From Gelatoporia subvermispora B (lineage: Eukaryota; Basidiomycota; Agaricomycetes; Polyporales; Gelatoporiaceae), in the NCBI GenBank assembly GCA_000320605.2, contig KB445799.1, positions 317,543 to 381,542 of the forward strand: a stretch of 64,000 nt of DNA, read 5' to 3'. The stretch's first letter is position 1, and each line of letters begins with the position of its first letter. A model generated the notes under the pieces. That model was not told the origin of the DNA. It saw only the letters and a program-made list of their open reading frames with translations, and made no database searches. The position numbers and the translations under genes are program-made. Below are positions 10,369-21,222 of this stretch, one piece after another.

Positions 10369-12245
10369 TCAGCCTGCGTTACACCAGACGTTCCCCCACC
10401 TATCCTGTGCCGATCCCGTCAGGCCACCTCCCATCTCGTCCTCGTTCCCGCTATCAATATACCCCACCCCATAGCTCGCGCTCGCCGTGAACTTCGGTAG
10501 CGGGCACTTGAACCCGAGGAACGGCGGACACGCCCGGTCCACCGCGTTGCACGTCTCCAGGCACGGCAGCAGCGCGTCGTACGTCGCCGGGTACGGCGAG
10601 AGGAACGGGCTGCGCGGCGGCACCGTCGGCGGTTGCGGCATCAGCGCGGGGAGCGGCATCTGCGCGGGCAGCTGCTGCACGAGCGCGGAGGACGTTGCGG
10701 AAGTGGAATGCGACGACGCGGAGGTCGTCGCGACGGACGAGTTCGGCGGGAACTCGCCGCACCGCGGGAGCGTCACCGTGCAGAGCCATGTCCGGTACGC
10801 CGCCTGGCAGTCCGCGCATGTGACGAGAGGGCTGTAGTCGTCGCGTCCGCACGGGAATGTCGTCAGCATCGTTGTGAAGTTGGTGAGCACCTGGATGATC
10901 GGGTCGACGAGCGAGTTCGGGAGTGTGTTCGCAGTATGCCCTTGTGAAGGGTCCGATGGCGCCGGGAGGGGTACGGCCCAGGAGGTGGAAGGGCAGAAGG
11001 GGAGCGAGTGGACGATCGGACAGGAGAAGGACGCTGATATTCTCGCGAGTGAACGGTGTGCTTGCGAACGTGACTGAAGGGGACGTACCAGACTTGGTGA
11101 CGAAGAAGATAGGCCCACTCACATTGGCTTCATTCTGCACCGCATAGGCGGTATAGTTGGTTTGTGGAACGAGGCCGTTGACCAGCCACTGCCATCTCCA
11201 GCCATCCGAGTCGCGCAACCACATGCCTTGACTCGCATCCTGCGGCTGTGTGATAATGTTGTTGCTGGCGATGCTCGCAGCAGTCGTCAGTCCGCAACCT
11301 GTGCGCGGAAGGGCAAGCGTTGAGGGTGATGTCGGAATGATATACATTGTATAATCTGGCGGAGAGGATGGTGCCGGTGGGAATGTGAGATTGGCGGGAG
11401 GTAATGTGTAGTTTGGATATGTTGGCGTGTAGTACGAGGGCGGCAAAAACGGCGGCGAGAATACGAATGCTTGGTTCGAGGTCGTATCGCCGAAGAGAGG
11501 TAGAGTGTCCAAGAGCTGATGCATTGGACCTAGCGAAAGATGAGGGTCAGCACAATCTCCAGTCCAGACATCGTCACGAGTCGGGATCTTCGGGTATGAT
11601 ACAATCGCTGCCTGAGATTAGAGACTGCATCCTTGCATGCACCGTGGACACCAGAGTCGCACCCTATCATGAGTGTGCTTAACATGTCGTACGTGCTGCA
11701 ACCCCATCCCGTAGGCCGTACAGAAGTGGCGTTCCGTGGTTTCTGGACTACTTGGGGCGATTATAGGACATTTTCTGGAGCCCCGGAGGATAGCGCATAC
11801 GAGTAACCGGCACGCGATAGATTGAAGCAGTCCAGTAAGACTTACCTGAATTTGAGGCTCCAATCTCAAATGCAGCTTGCCCAATGTTGGACACTGAGAA
11901 TGCTCCCCCTGAGCTCACTGGACCTGACCAGTTGCCTAGCCCAAATTCGTTCGGAATAATCTCGTACACATTTGGTTGTCCAAGGTTGTTAGAACCTGGC
12001 TGCGGTATGCTGGAGTCGTTTGTGACGAAGAATCTGGGCACGTTTGTCGTTTGGTTGGAGCATAATGCGATGGAGATCGAAAGATTTGCAGACGTCGGAA
12101 GGGAGAACGTCGGAGGGTTAGGCAATGTAGATGCAGAGAACTGCTGAAGTTGGTTGAGGACGAGCTGACTCTGCTGAGCTAGGACAAAGTAAGCCTGTAT
12201 CAAGCACAACAGAGATGGAGGTAGGATAGTGGCCCGTGAAAACAT
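10369..12245 (-). CDS. MID1: Mid1-like stretch-activated Ca2+ channel regulatory subunit
   Basis: Partner of the Cch1 pore subunit in high-affinity Ca2+ uptake at the plasma membrane. Exons 12245-11846, 11529-11089 and 11033-10369 encode 501 aa. A signal peptide is visible at the start (hydrophobic SLLCLIQAYFVLA). The ectodomain has many N-glycosylation sequons. The C-terminal Cys-rich region has the family signatures CGRDDYS, CADCQAAYRTWLC, CLETCNAVDRACP and the terminal WGNVWCN. The start at 12245 is chosen because it begins the signal peptide; an upstream in-frame codon is GTG, not ATG. Intron 1 (11845-11530) is 316 nt, far longer than others here; joining across it gives a smooth family sequence (NSG/GPMHQLLDTLP). 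It faces the lysine gene head to head. Confidence 0.9.
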
Positions 12246-12905
12246 GTTGTCGAAGAGGAATGCCACTTCATGACCAGGATGAGGATGAGGAGGTCCTCGA
12301 CAACATCTCGACAGACCACCCGGTCACGTGTACGCTACGCGACCATCTGCAAGGCTAACTACAGCAGAGCAACGATCTCAATATGTCGAAATACATGTAT
12401 TTGTGAACTCTACACTAAGTGCTATCGCAACAGAATACAAAGTTCTTTGCTTTGGAGCTGTGCGTACCATCCAACTGTGCACAGCAACTCTGCGATCCGA
12501 CACGTCGTGTATACCTTAGGCGCCCATACTCGACGAGGCGCGTCGAAGCGCGTCGCGGGTTCGAAGTGCGGACTGTTCAACTTACAATATCCAGTCGCTC
12601 TAAATAACTCTGTTCACATTCCTGCTCTTCATCTCTTCCGTCCTTGTGTGGGCCCATCGAACGCCACTACCGGCCACTTGAGTACCGCGGACAGGCCTAC
12701 ATTAGGAACGGTTCGTGCCTCGGATCGGATCATGCGCATATAGACCCCGTCATTTGACTGTCATGAGCGGTCCTATCAGCGCCATGTCATAGGTCTCAGA
12801 GAGCCCACGAGTACATATACCCCGCACTTCTGGGCATACAACATTCCAGCTCTCCAACCCCAGTCTGCTAGCATACGACACGCCTACACAGCGCTCACCG
12901 GCATC
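12246..12905. promoter_or_regulatory. Divergent intergenic region between MID1 and the LKR/SDH gene
   Basis: 660 bp between two start codons facing outward, so both promoters must lie here. A TATA-like atatacc occurs near 12815, about 90 bp before the plus-strand ATG. No further gene is seen; a ggttcgaa string near 12555 is not part of a tRNA fold. Confidence 0.5.
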
Positions 12906-15900
12906 ATGGTCGCAATACGACGTTCTCCTTTCAGTTTACGCGGATTGTCACGTTCAGCATGCTCACGAGCATTCTATACATCCACCAGGCGCGAGACAGA
13001 GGTCACGATCGGCATTCGGCGCGAAGACCCGGGGCGCATATGGGAACGCAGGTGTCCACTGACACCAGAGGCGGTCAACAAGCTTGTATCCGAGCACGAC
13101 GTTGAAGTCCTTATTCAGGATTGTGAGAGGAGAGTATGGAGAACATCGGAATACCTGAAGGTACGTCTCTGTGATATTCAGACGTGAATTGAGTGCTTAT
13201 ATGAGTCGTCAGGCCGGTGCCAAGGTGCATGACACGCTTGAACCAGCGCATATAGTCCTCGGTATCAAGGAGACGCCACTCAGCGAGCTACTCACTTCAT
13301 CTATTCCTGGTCCGGCGTCGCATGTCGGCGGCCCCCAACAACTTCCTAGAATGCATGTTATGTTTTCACACACGATCAAGGGCCAGCTGTATAATATGGA
13401 ACTACTTTCGAAGTTTCTTGCGGAATACCATGCTCCGGGAGATTCGAGACCAAGAGGATCGCTTCCATGGCTCATAGATTACGAATTACTACTCAATCCG
13501 GATGGAAAGCGATCAGTTAGCTTTGGCTGGTACGCTGGTGGTACGTCGATTTATTCATCACAAATGTGTACATCCGGGCCGACTTCGTAAACAGTTGCAG
13601 GTGTTCTAGAGGCGCTGAACGCCCTTGCACACACACATCTAGAACTTGGAGTAGCAAGTCCGCTTCTGGTAGGTCGATTGTGCTTAATGCACAGATACAG
13701 TCACTGAACGCCACACTTCTCAGTACACCCCACGGCCACATACGTATCCAGATCTCGAATCTATTATGACTGTGATGAGAGACAGGGTATTCGGAGTCAT
13801 TCAGTCGGAAGGATTTCCAGCTGGTGTCGGACCCCTCGTTATTGGCATCACTGGGTGAGTGTGTATCAATTCGATCCAGCGTGAGTTGACCAACTTCAGA
13901 TGAACATCGCAACAGGAAGGGGCGCGTGACCGAAGGAACGCGACACGTACTCGATCAATTGCCGAATGTAGAGTATGTTTCGGTAGACAGACTGCAGTCC
14001 CTTGTTATGGATCCTGGTACGCTTCCCACGACGATATATCTACGCTCAACGACTGACCCATCGGCAGATACGGATCTACGCAAAGTGTGCTCTGTCTGTT
14101 GAATTTACTAACGAATCCTGACAATTATGTAGGTATATGTTGTCCATGCGCTTCCAGAGCACTATCTTCAACGACGAGACGGTGGGAGATACAGTCGAGA
14201 TGACTATTACGTCAACCCCGACGCATACGAAGCTCACTTCCACACCAAGGTATCGCCAGTTAATTATGCTATTTATCTTCTCCCGCTCACAGAAGTACAC
14301 CAGATTGCGCCATATCTCTCATTGCTGCTCAACGGCGTTGGCTGGTCCCCTGGCTTCCCTCGCCTCATGACAAACGCACAATTGCGAGAAACGCTCGAAG
14401 TCACTCTCAATATGGGCGCGCGGGGCAAGGGTCGTTTCGCATGTGTCGGCGATATTAGCTGCGACGTGCAGGTGTGCTTCCACCATCTCATTACTATATT
14501 CGTCACTGATCAGCGCATATCGCAGGGCGGCTTGGAGTTCCTCCCGAGCCCCTCGACGCTCTCCGAGCCGTTCTTTAGGGCACGCCCGGAGGGCCTCCCG
14601 GCGCATCTGCCCGGGGTGACAATGATGGCCGTCGACATCCTCCCCTCTGCGCTCCCGCGCGAGGCCTCGCAGCACTTCTCGAGCCGGCTCATGCCGTATT
14701 TGACTGCACTCATCGAGAGCCGGCGCTCGCGCGGGCAGGGCGTGGACAACGAGAAGCTCGGCGCGGTGATGAAGGCCGTCGTTGCGCGGGACGGCGTGCT
14801 TGCAGAGCAGCATCGGTGGTTGCAGACGCCGCTCGGGATCTGGAAGGCGAGCAAGGAGGCGGGCGCCGCAAATATCGGTGCGGGCGTCGTGCCGAAGAAG
14901 AAGGTGCTGATGCTCGGTAGCGGGATGGTCGCGGGACCGGCGGTAGATGAGATCTGCAAACGCTCGGACGTGCGGCTTGTGATTGGTACGTGCGAGCCAT
15001 ACTATCTGTGTGCTGTGTCGCTCACATTAAGTCGGTGGACAGCGAGTAATTCTCTGGCGGAGGCGACGAGATTGGCCACAGACCGTGCGAACGCGATTCC
15101 GCTGTTACTTGACATCAGCAATAAGGATGCTGTTGAGAGATTGATTGAAGAGGCCGATGTCATTATCAGGTAGGTTGTTCAGACTCTTCTGCTAGGTGAT
15201 ATGTTGACGATGACACGGTCTGCAGTCTGTTACCCGCACCACTGCACCCTCCTGTTGCAGATCTTTGTATCCAACACAAGAAGCATCTCGTAACAGCCTC
15301 ATATATCTCACCTGCCATGCGGTCGTTGCACGAGCGGTACGTTCGATTGACATTCCTACAATGCCGGGAGTGCATGAGATTGAACGCGAGCCAGGGCCAT
15401 TGCTGCGGATGTCCTGCTTCTGAACGAAATCGGACTGGATCCGGGGATTGACCACTGCTCGGCGTTGTCCCTGATCGATTCGCTACGTGAGCAGAAGAAA
15501 GAGATCGTTTCCTTCACCTCATTTTGTGGGGGGCTCCCCGCTCCGGAACATGCCGAAGGCATTCCTCTCGGCTACAAGTTCAGCTGGAGTCCGAAGGGCG
15601 TGTTGACTGCCCTCTCGAATGATGCCAGGTTCAGGTTGAACGATAAGGTAAGAATAGTTCATGTCTCAGGTCAAAGCAACTAATCGCTGTGTAATCCGTA
15701 GAAATATCATCTCGAACATGATGAGCTTTTGACACATTATTTTCCTGATGTACCTCTATCCGACGTGCTGAAATTCGAAGGAGTACCGAATCGGGATAGC
15801 TTGTCATACGCAAGCGTCTACGGGCTACACTCGTTGCAGCAGCTCAGAACACTCCTACGCGGGACATTGCGGTACGTCTTATCAAAACATCCAACAATTT

Positions 15901-16654
15901 TGAGCACATCACCACGTCGCGCGTCAACAGGTATCCAGGTTTCTGTCGTCTCATGGGCATGTTCAAAGCAATTGGTCTCTTTGAAAGCCAGGTGCCTATC
16001 CAGCTATCGGACTGGTCTTCTCTCGCTCGGCAGGCTCTGGAGCACCGTCTGGGGACTCTCATCATGGATGACGCTGCCTCGATCCGCTCCGCATTCGCGG
16101 ACCTGATCCCGGACGCATCTGACTGCGAGACTCTGCTGGACGCGCTGCACTGGCTGTCGCTTATCCCATCGTCCGTTGTTGGCGCTAGTTCGGGCACTAC
16201 GCAGGATTCCTCTGGACAACTACCGTTGATTCCTACACACGGCACTCCCCCGATCGATCTCTTTGCGGCGCTACTCGCGCACAAGCTCAGGTTTCAGCCG
16301 GCCGAGCGTGACTTGGTCGTGCTGGCGCACGAGATTGTGGCGCGCCCGGCGTCAGCAGCCACGGGCGCGGACGAAGAGGTGCACAGATCGTCGCTCATTG
16401 CATACGGGAACGAAAGCGCGTCTGCGATGGCGAAATGTGTTGGTCTGCCTGTGGCATTTGCTGCGCTGCAAGTTCTGGATGGCAAGGTCAAAGGCCGCGG
16501 TGTCCAGGGACCGACTGAACGGGAGGTGTACACGCATATCCTTGGAAGGCTAGAGGAGGCGGGTCTGGGAATGAAGGAGAGCGTACATAAGCAGACAGGA
16601 AGTAGTGTCGAAGTGACGTTGGCACAGCATATGGAGGGCGGGTATCGTGTATAA
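12906..16654 (+). CDS. AASS: Bifunctional lysine-ketoglutarate reductase/saccharopine dehydrogenase (AASS-like)
   Basis: Converts lysine plus 2-oxoglutarate to saccharopine and then to aminoadipate semialdehyde plus glutamate; the animal and plant fusion works in mitochondrial lysine breakdown. Fourteen exons: 12906-13160, 13213-13540, 13601-13668, 13724-13854, 13916-14016, 14068-14084, 14133-14249, 14304-14471, 14526-14985, 15043-15169, 15226-15336, 15395-15647, 15702-15871, 15931-16654; 1009 aa. Residues 1-30 are rich in Arg/Ser with no acids, like a mitochondrial presequence. The LKR half shows FSHTIKGQ and IDYELL; the dehydrogenase half has the nucleotide motif [12 protein letters not shown] at about 522-533, then GLDPGIDH and [10 protein letters not shown]. 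Exon 6 is only 17 nt. Most described fungi use separate LYS1 and LYS9 proteins in biosynthesis, so the fused form here suggests a catabolic role. Confidence 0.92.
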
Positions 16655-19574
16655 CGGACGATAACGGACGCGTATACCCCGCATAGATCAGTTTTCAGAA
16701 TCATGCGTATATCAGCAGCCAAGTAGTAAGTGCAGTGTACTACTACGTAGTACCATAGTTGGCACTCAATGTTCGTCGCACCGGCACCGTTCTATGTAAC
16801 TGTACTCATGAAACTTCGCTTCTCACTGTGGATGAATCTTCGAATTGCAAATCGGAGAATCCGCAGACTTGATGTGGGTGTAAGACGACACGGCAGTGGC
16901 ATCGTACTCGCGAATGCTACATAACTAGATCGACCTATACAATGTGACGGGATGCAAATAGCTTAGCTAAATGTCACAATACGCAGGGGTTGCACAAAAT
17001 AATGGCGCTGTATTTGACAAAAAGTTGAGAAACATGTGCGATTCACCCTTATAGGAATATCTGGGCGATATGGGCGCCTTGCGGTACTTCATCACCTCAC
17101 AGTATTTGTACATGTGGGCATGACCGTCATTCATTTTCAGCAAGAGTAAAATTTAGAAACTTCCACAGACACCCAAATGCTCGCTTAAAATATGATCAGA
17201 CAGTGTATCGATCACAGAGGTTGAGACACGGCTGGGCCAGGTTAACTGTGGCCTTGTTAAGTTGTTACTGGTCAGGTATCCAGTGACCGGGCAACCTATG
17301 CGCCCGAGTTCAGGAAAGCATGGGTCGATCGTATTGTCCATCAAGAAAGGTGGAAGCGTTTCGTGACCAAGTTAACTGATAGATGGCAAGATTATACCCT
17401 CTTGGTATGTGCTGTGCTCTCTGGTAATGGATGCTTGACTGACTGGTACCACCCCAATTTTGAAGGCTACAGTACTGCTTAATGCGAATGTTGCATTTTT
17501 GGCAGTACCCGGAATTGTTGTAGAATATCGTAGATACGTAGCTAATCTCTCGCTCATGCACTCCGTATGCCAGTACTATACCATCAGCAAAAGAGTCCCA
17601 GCTATGTATTGCCGGATGTAGTATGTAGACTTCTGCTCACGTGACTCCCATGAATCTAGCCAGGAGGCCTATGAGCATCGGGATCTAGGAAACGAGGGGA
17701 ACCACGCAGAAGATCGGGGCAGCGGACCATTACAGTGACCAAGTCGGCGAAGATAAGGAACGTGATCTCCCCTGGCCGGCGACGGACGCTGACATTCGGT
17801 GTTCAGCCAACGACCTTACTCGAGCTGCCGGGGCATGCGGCTACAGGCGGGTTCGCAGCGGTTTGCACTTGAGCTGCTATTGTGTATAGGCGTGTTGGGT
17901 TATCACAGTGTTATTGTCAGTGCCTTTGATTGACACTGCTCAATTGTCTAAGATTGTACTCAACGTTCGCAAGCCCATCTGCCAACCTGAGATAAGATGT
18001 ATCAGATCCAGCTGCGGCAGTCCATTATGTCATAGCGGGAACTTCATACCCACCACGGAGCGCGTCGAACAAAATTCATTACGCTTGGATGTCAGCGACT
18101 GTACGGTTGAAGACAGGTAAGCAAAGTATATGAAGCGGCTATGATTCGGTGTCAGGGTGAGATCTAGGTGTATTCTCAACAACAGATCGGAGATGGAAGA
18201 CGGTAATCCGAAAATTGACCAGATTAGAGGTGGCCGTGTACCGCGAGTATCGGTGCCAAGTATGATACCACGATGTTGTTGTGTTGCTGGGTGCTGCGGG
18301 TAGCGGTGTACAGCTCAATTGGTAGATCATAAGAAAGACACATTGAGCAATAAGTATCAAGCTTGGTGATAAGCATGCACGGACTCAAATCCAGAAATTT
18401 AGACCATCAGCTCGGAAAACACACCTGATCACGATGCAGGGAGGGAGATCACGTGTATGCTCCATAAATCCCAATGTCAATATTAGTGTGTTGATCGTAC
18501 AGCTACGCACAGCGCATCTAGCGAGTGTCCATGGCCTCGTCGGTGGGGATGACGTCCTCACTGGCAATAGCGATGGTTAGGACAAAGTCTACCTAGCAAT
18601 CAGTGATAGAGGATAGTACCGCGTCAAGCTAAGAATCCTATACTCTATAATCGAGGCAAGCACTCTCAAGGCATCGAGATCAAACAAGGAGTAGCTCATA
18701 TCGAGATGATGGTCACTGAGCTGTCTGGTATTTTTGATCTCCGACTGGCGCCTACGACTTGCCAGTCACTACACGCTGAGCTGTCACCCCGACTCACGTC
18801 GAAGCTGCATTCGCTCCATCTATCGAGAATTTTAGCCCTATCTCTTGGATATCTTATGTTGTGCCTGTCGACGCCTGCCACGCATACTACATGCTGACTG
18901 TAGTGCGTGGAAGGCTCCTAGCTATATCGGATTCCTCGTCACTAGGAGAGAGGCGCGATGGACATCCCAAGACATTCTATTCTGAACGCGTACACAAAGC
19001 AGTAACTCTGGTCCCAAGATTGGAGGACTCTCGGGAGTGGAACCTCCGATCTGCCACCGACCACATTTTCCCCGGGATGACGCTACACGGTAGCTACTGC
19101 CGCACTGCGTTCCAGCATGTGACACATAGAATCTGCCATACGTCTCGCGCGCCACTTAGGATCCGATCGTACGCCCAAACTGATCCTGACTGCGAGATAT
19201 GCGGACAGTATTTTCGTCGAATCTCCTGCGGAAGCAAACATACTTCCATTCACCGCAGCAGTCTGATCTTGAGTCTACGTACAATGACAACAATTGTCCA
19301 TGAACTTGCTGTATGAAGCAGCATCAAATCTTTGGGCTTCAGCAGCGCGAGGAACCCGCCTTCTGACGAGGTAACAGTTGTCCGGTCACATTCCATTCAT
19401 GTGGTGAGAGTCTGCCTGATTTCACTCGATACTTCGGCTTGAGCTCAGATAAATCGTCACATAGATTGATGTGGCGTTCAAGCTTGATATCCTCCCACAC
19501 ACCTTCACCGACTTTGTATATATCATTGTGACTTGTGCAAGTTCACGACGCGTTTATCCTCATATTCCGTCTCC
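16655..19574. other. Gene-poor intergenic stretch, 2.9 kb
   Basis: Lower GC than the flanking genes. Open frames are short and their translations look random. No tRNA, transposase or known domain was recognised on either strand. A tRNA-like D-arm string near 18305 was rejected. Small non-coding RNAs cannot be excluded by eye. Confidence 0.55.
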
Positions 19575-20760
19575 ATGTACGTGCGACAAATTGCATATTT
19601 CATACTATGTGCCGTGTCGCTGCAGTCCTCGTACCTGGTCTCCGCCGCACCTACCAACATTTCCATTGACGATACCTACGGTGACTCGTTGACCTTCGAA
19701 ACCTTCGTATACAGTCCCCAGGACCATTGGAGCGTCGGACAATCCTGCAAGAACTGTGTGGCACAACCTGATTCGAGTCAGGCATTCAACCACACATGGC
19801 ATGAGTCGACCAGCGGCATTGGACATAACGGGAGCACAAACGCGACAGTATACTTCAGAGGTGAGCTCTTCAGCATCCAGACACTCGATGTAATTTTTGG
19901 ATCACACATTCTGAGAGATTCTTACGCTAACTTGTCCTAGGAACCGCCCTGTATGTCTATTGCATCCTAGCCTTTGGGTCAGAATGGTGGGGAAACGTCG
20001 ATATGACTTTCTACATCGATGGCAATGTCGTTGGTGAATATCTGGATTTGACGCCAACTAATGACCTACCGGGTCCATCGTACGAGTATTCCACGCTGGT
20101 ATGGCAAGCCGAAGGCCTCCCTCTCGAGGAGCATTCCTTCACGCTAGTGAACGGTCAAATCAGCCACAATAAATCCCTCATCTTGTTGGACTACGTAAAA
20201 TGTACGTGAGTCGTTCATCATATAAGTATGCTCACACAAGATGACATGGGAGCCACCACAGGACTGACCTGGAAATCATGCCATCGAGCTCATCTGATCC
20301 GGCCTCAGACACGCACGGCTCGAGCTCAAAATCACGGGCGGTAGCCATCGGGCTGTCCATCCCGGCATGCATCATCACAGTCCTACTCGCTGCTGCTTAT
20401 TACATCTGTAAACGTCAACATCGCAGCTTGCGTACATTGCTGGTGCTCCCTGTTCTCTTCAAGCGCGGGGACCGCCTGCAATCCCAGCACACTCCCGCAC
20501 GCTACGCTGGCAGCGACAACGTTCGCACTGTCATGTCCATCGATTCGTCGTCATTGAGTATCTGCGACAGTGTTTCGCAGGACACGACAGCCACGACTCC
20601 TGAAACTCCTGTGACAAGCTCGACAAATCAGTTCAAGGCTCACCGGATGCATCATCTTCACGTCGCCCAAACACCCGTACATGCCAGTAGAATATCAGAA
20701 TGCCCCGACCCGGACAGCACACCCTCGGCGCCACCGTCATACTGGCATGGTAGTGATTGA
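19575..20760 (+). CDS. Type I single-pass membrane protein, Agaricomycete lineage-specific family
   Basis: Three exons, 19575-19860, 19941-20205 and 20262-20760, encode 349 aa. The start is chosen to begin a signal peptide (hydrophobic IAYFILCAVSLQSSYLVSA, cleavage near residue 24). The ectodomain begins APTNISIDDTYGD and holds WSVGQSCKNC, DMTFYIDG and LLDYVKC, a pattern I know from many uncharacterised Agaricomycete membrane proteins. One transmembrane helix (about residues 205-227, AIGLSIPACIITVLLAAAYYI) is followed by a basic KRQHR stop-transfer segment and a Ser/Thr/Pro-rich cytoplasmic tail of ~120 residues. Several N-glycosylation sequons lie before the helix. The function is unknown; a surface sensor or adhesin would fit the topology, but that is inference. 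Confidence 0.8.
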
Positions 20761-21222
20761 TCGGTCAATTGCATGATGCGAACTATCTCATAGTACTACA
20801 CTGTCTCTTTCGACGCTCGGACTTCATTTCCCCGATCATTCTGGACTTCTGCGGCAGCCTTCTTCACCCATTAAACCTCGCAAGCACCTTCATTTATCGA
20901 ATTTATTCTTCCCCGATCGAATGTCAAGTCGGATTGTATATCCTTGGGTTCGAGGATTGATCCTCTTAGTACATCTAGCATTTCGTCCAATTCTCATGTG
21001 CGGACTGGTCGTTCAATTTGTATGCGATGGCTATGCCATGAGAAGACATACTCGAACTTTATTGTGGCGTACATATGTCTATGATATCACCCATTCGCAC
21101 TTCATGTGACTCATAAAACATCTCAAGTATGAGCAGTGCATGAATTGAAAGAACTATGAGCGATTGAATTCCTCGGGAACTTCCATTAGACATATCGAAG
21201 AAAACATAGAGCATGATAAGCA
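20761..21222. other. Convergent intergenic region
   Basis: Lies between the stops of the membrane-protein gene (+) and NBS1 (-). AT-richer than the flanking genes; no gene or clear repeat seen. Confidence 0.5.

Noticed and set aside
12545..12575. ggttcgaa string resembling a tRNA B box
   Set aside because: The bases around it do not form a T-arm, and no D-arm or acceptor stem lies at the right distance.
18300..18410. agctcaattggtaga followed by ggactcaaatcc, resembling tRNA A and B boxes
   Set aside because: The D-stem and acceptor stem do not pair and no anticodon arm can be drawn. At best it is a worn tRNA relic.
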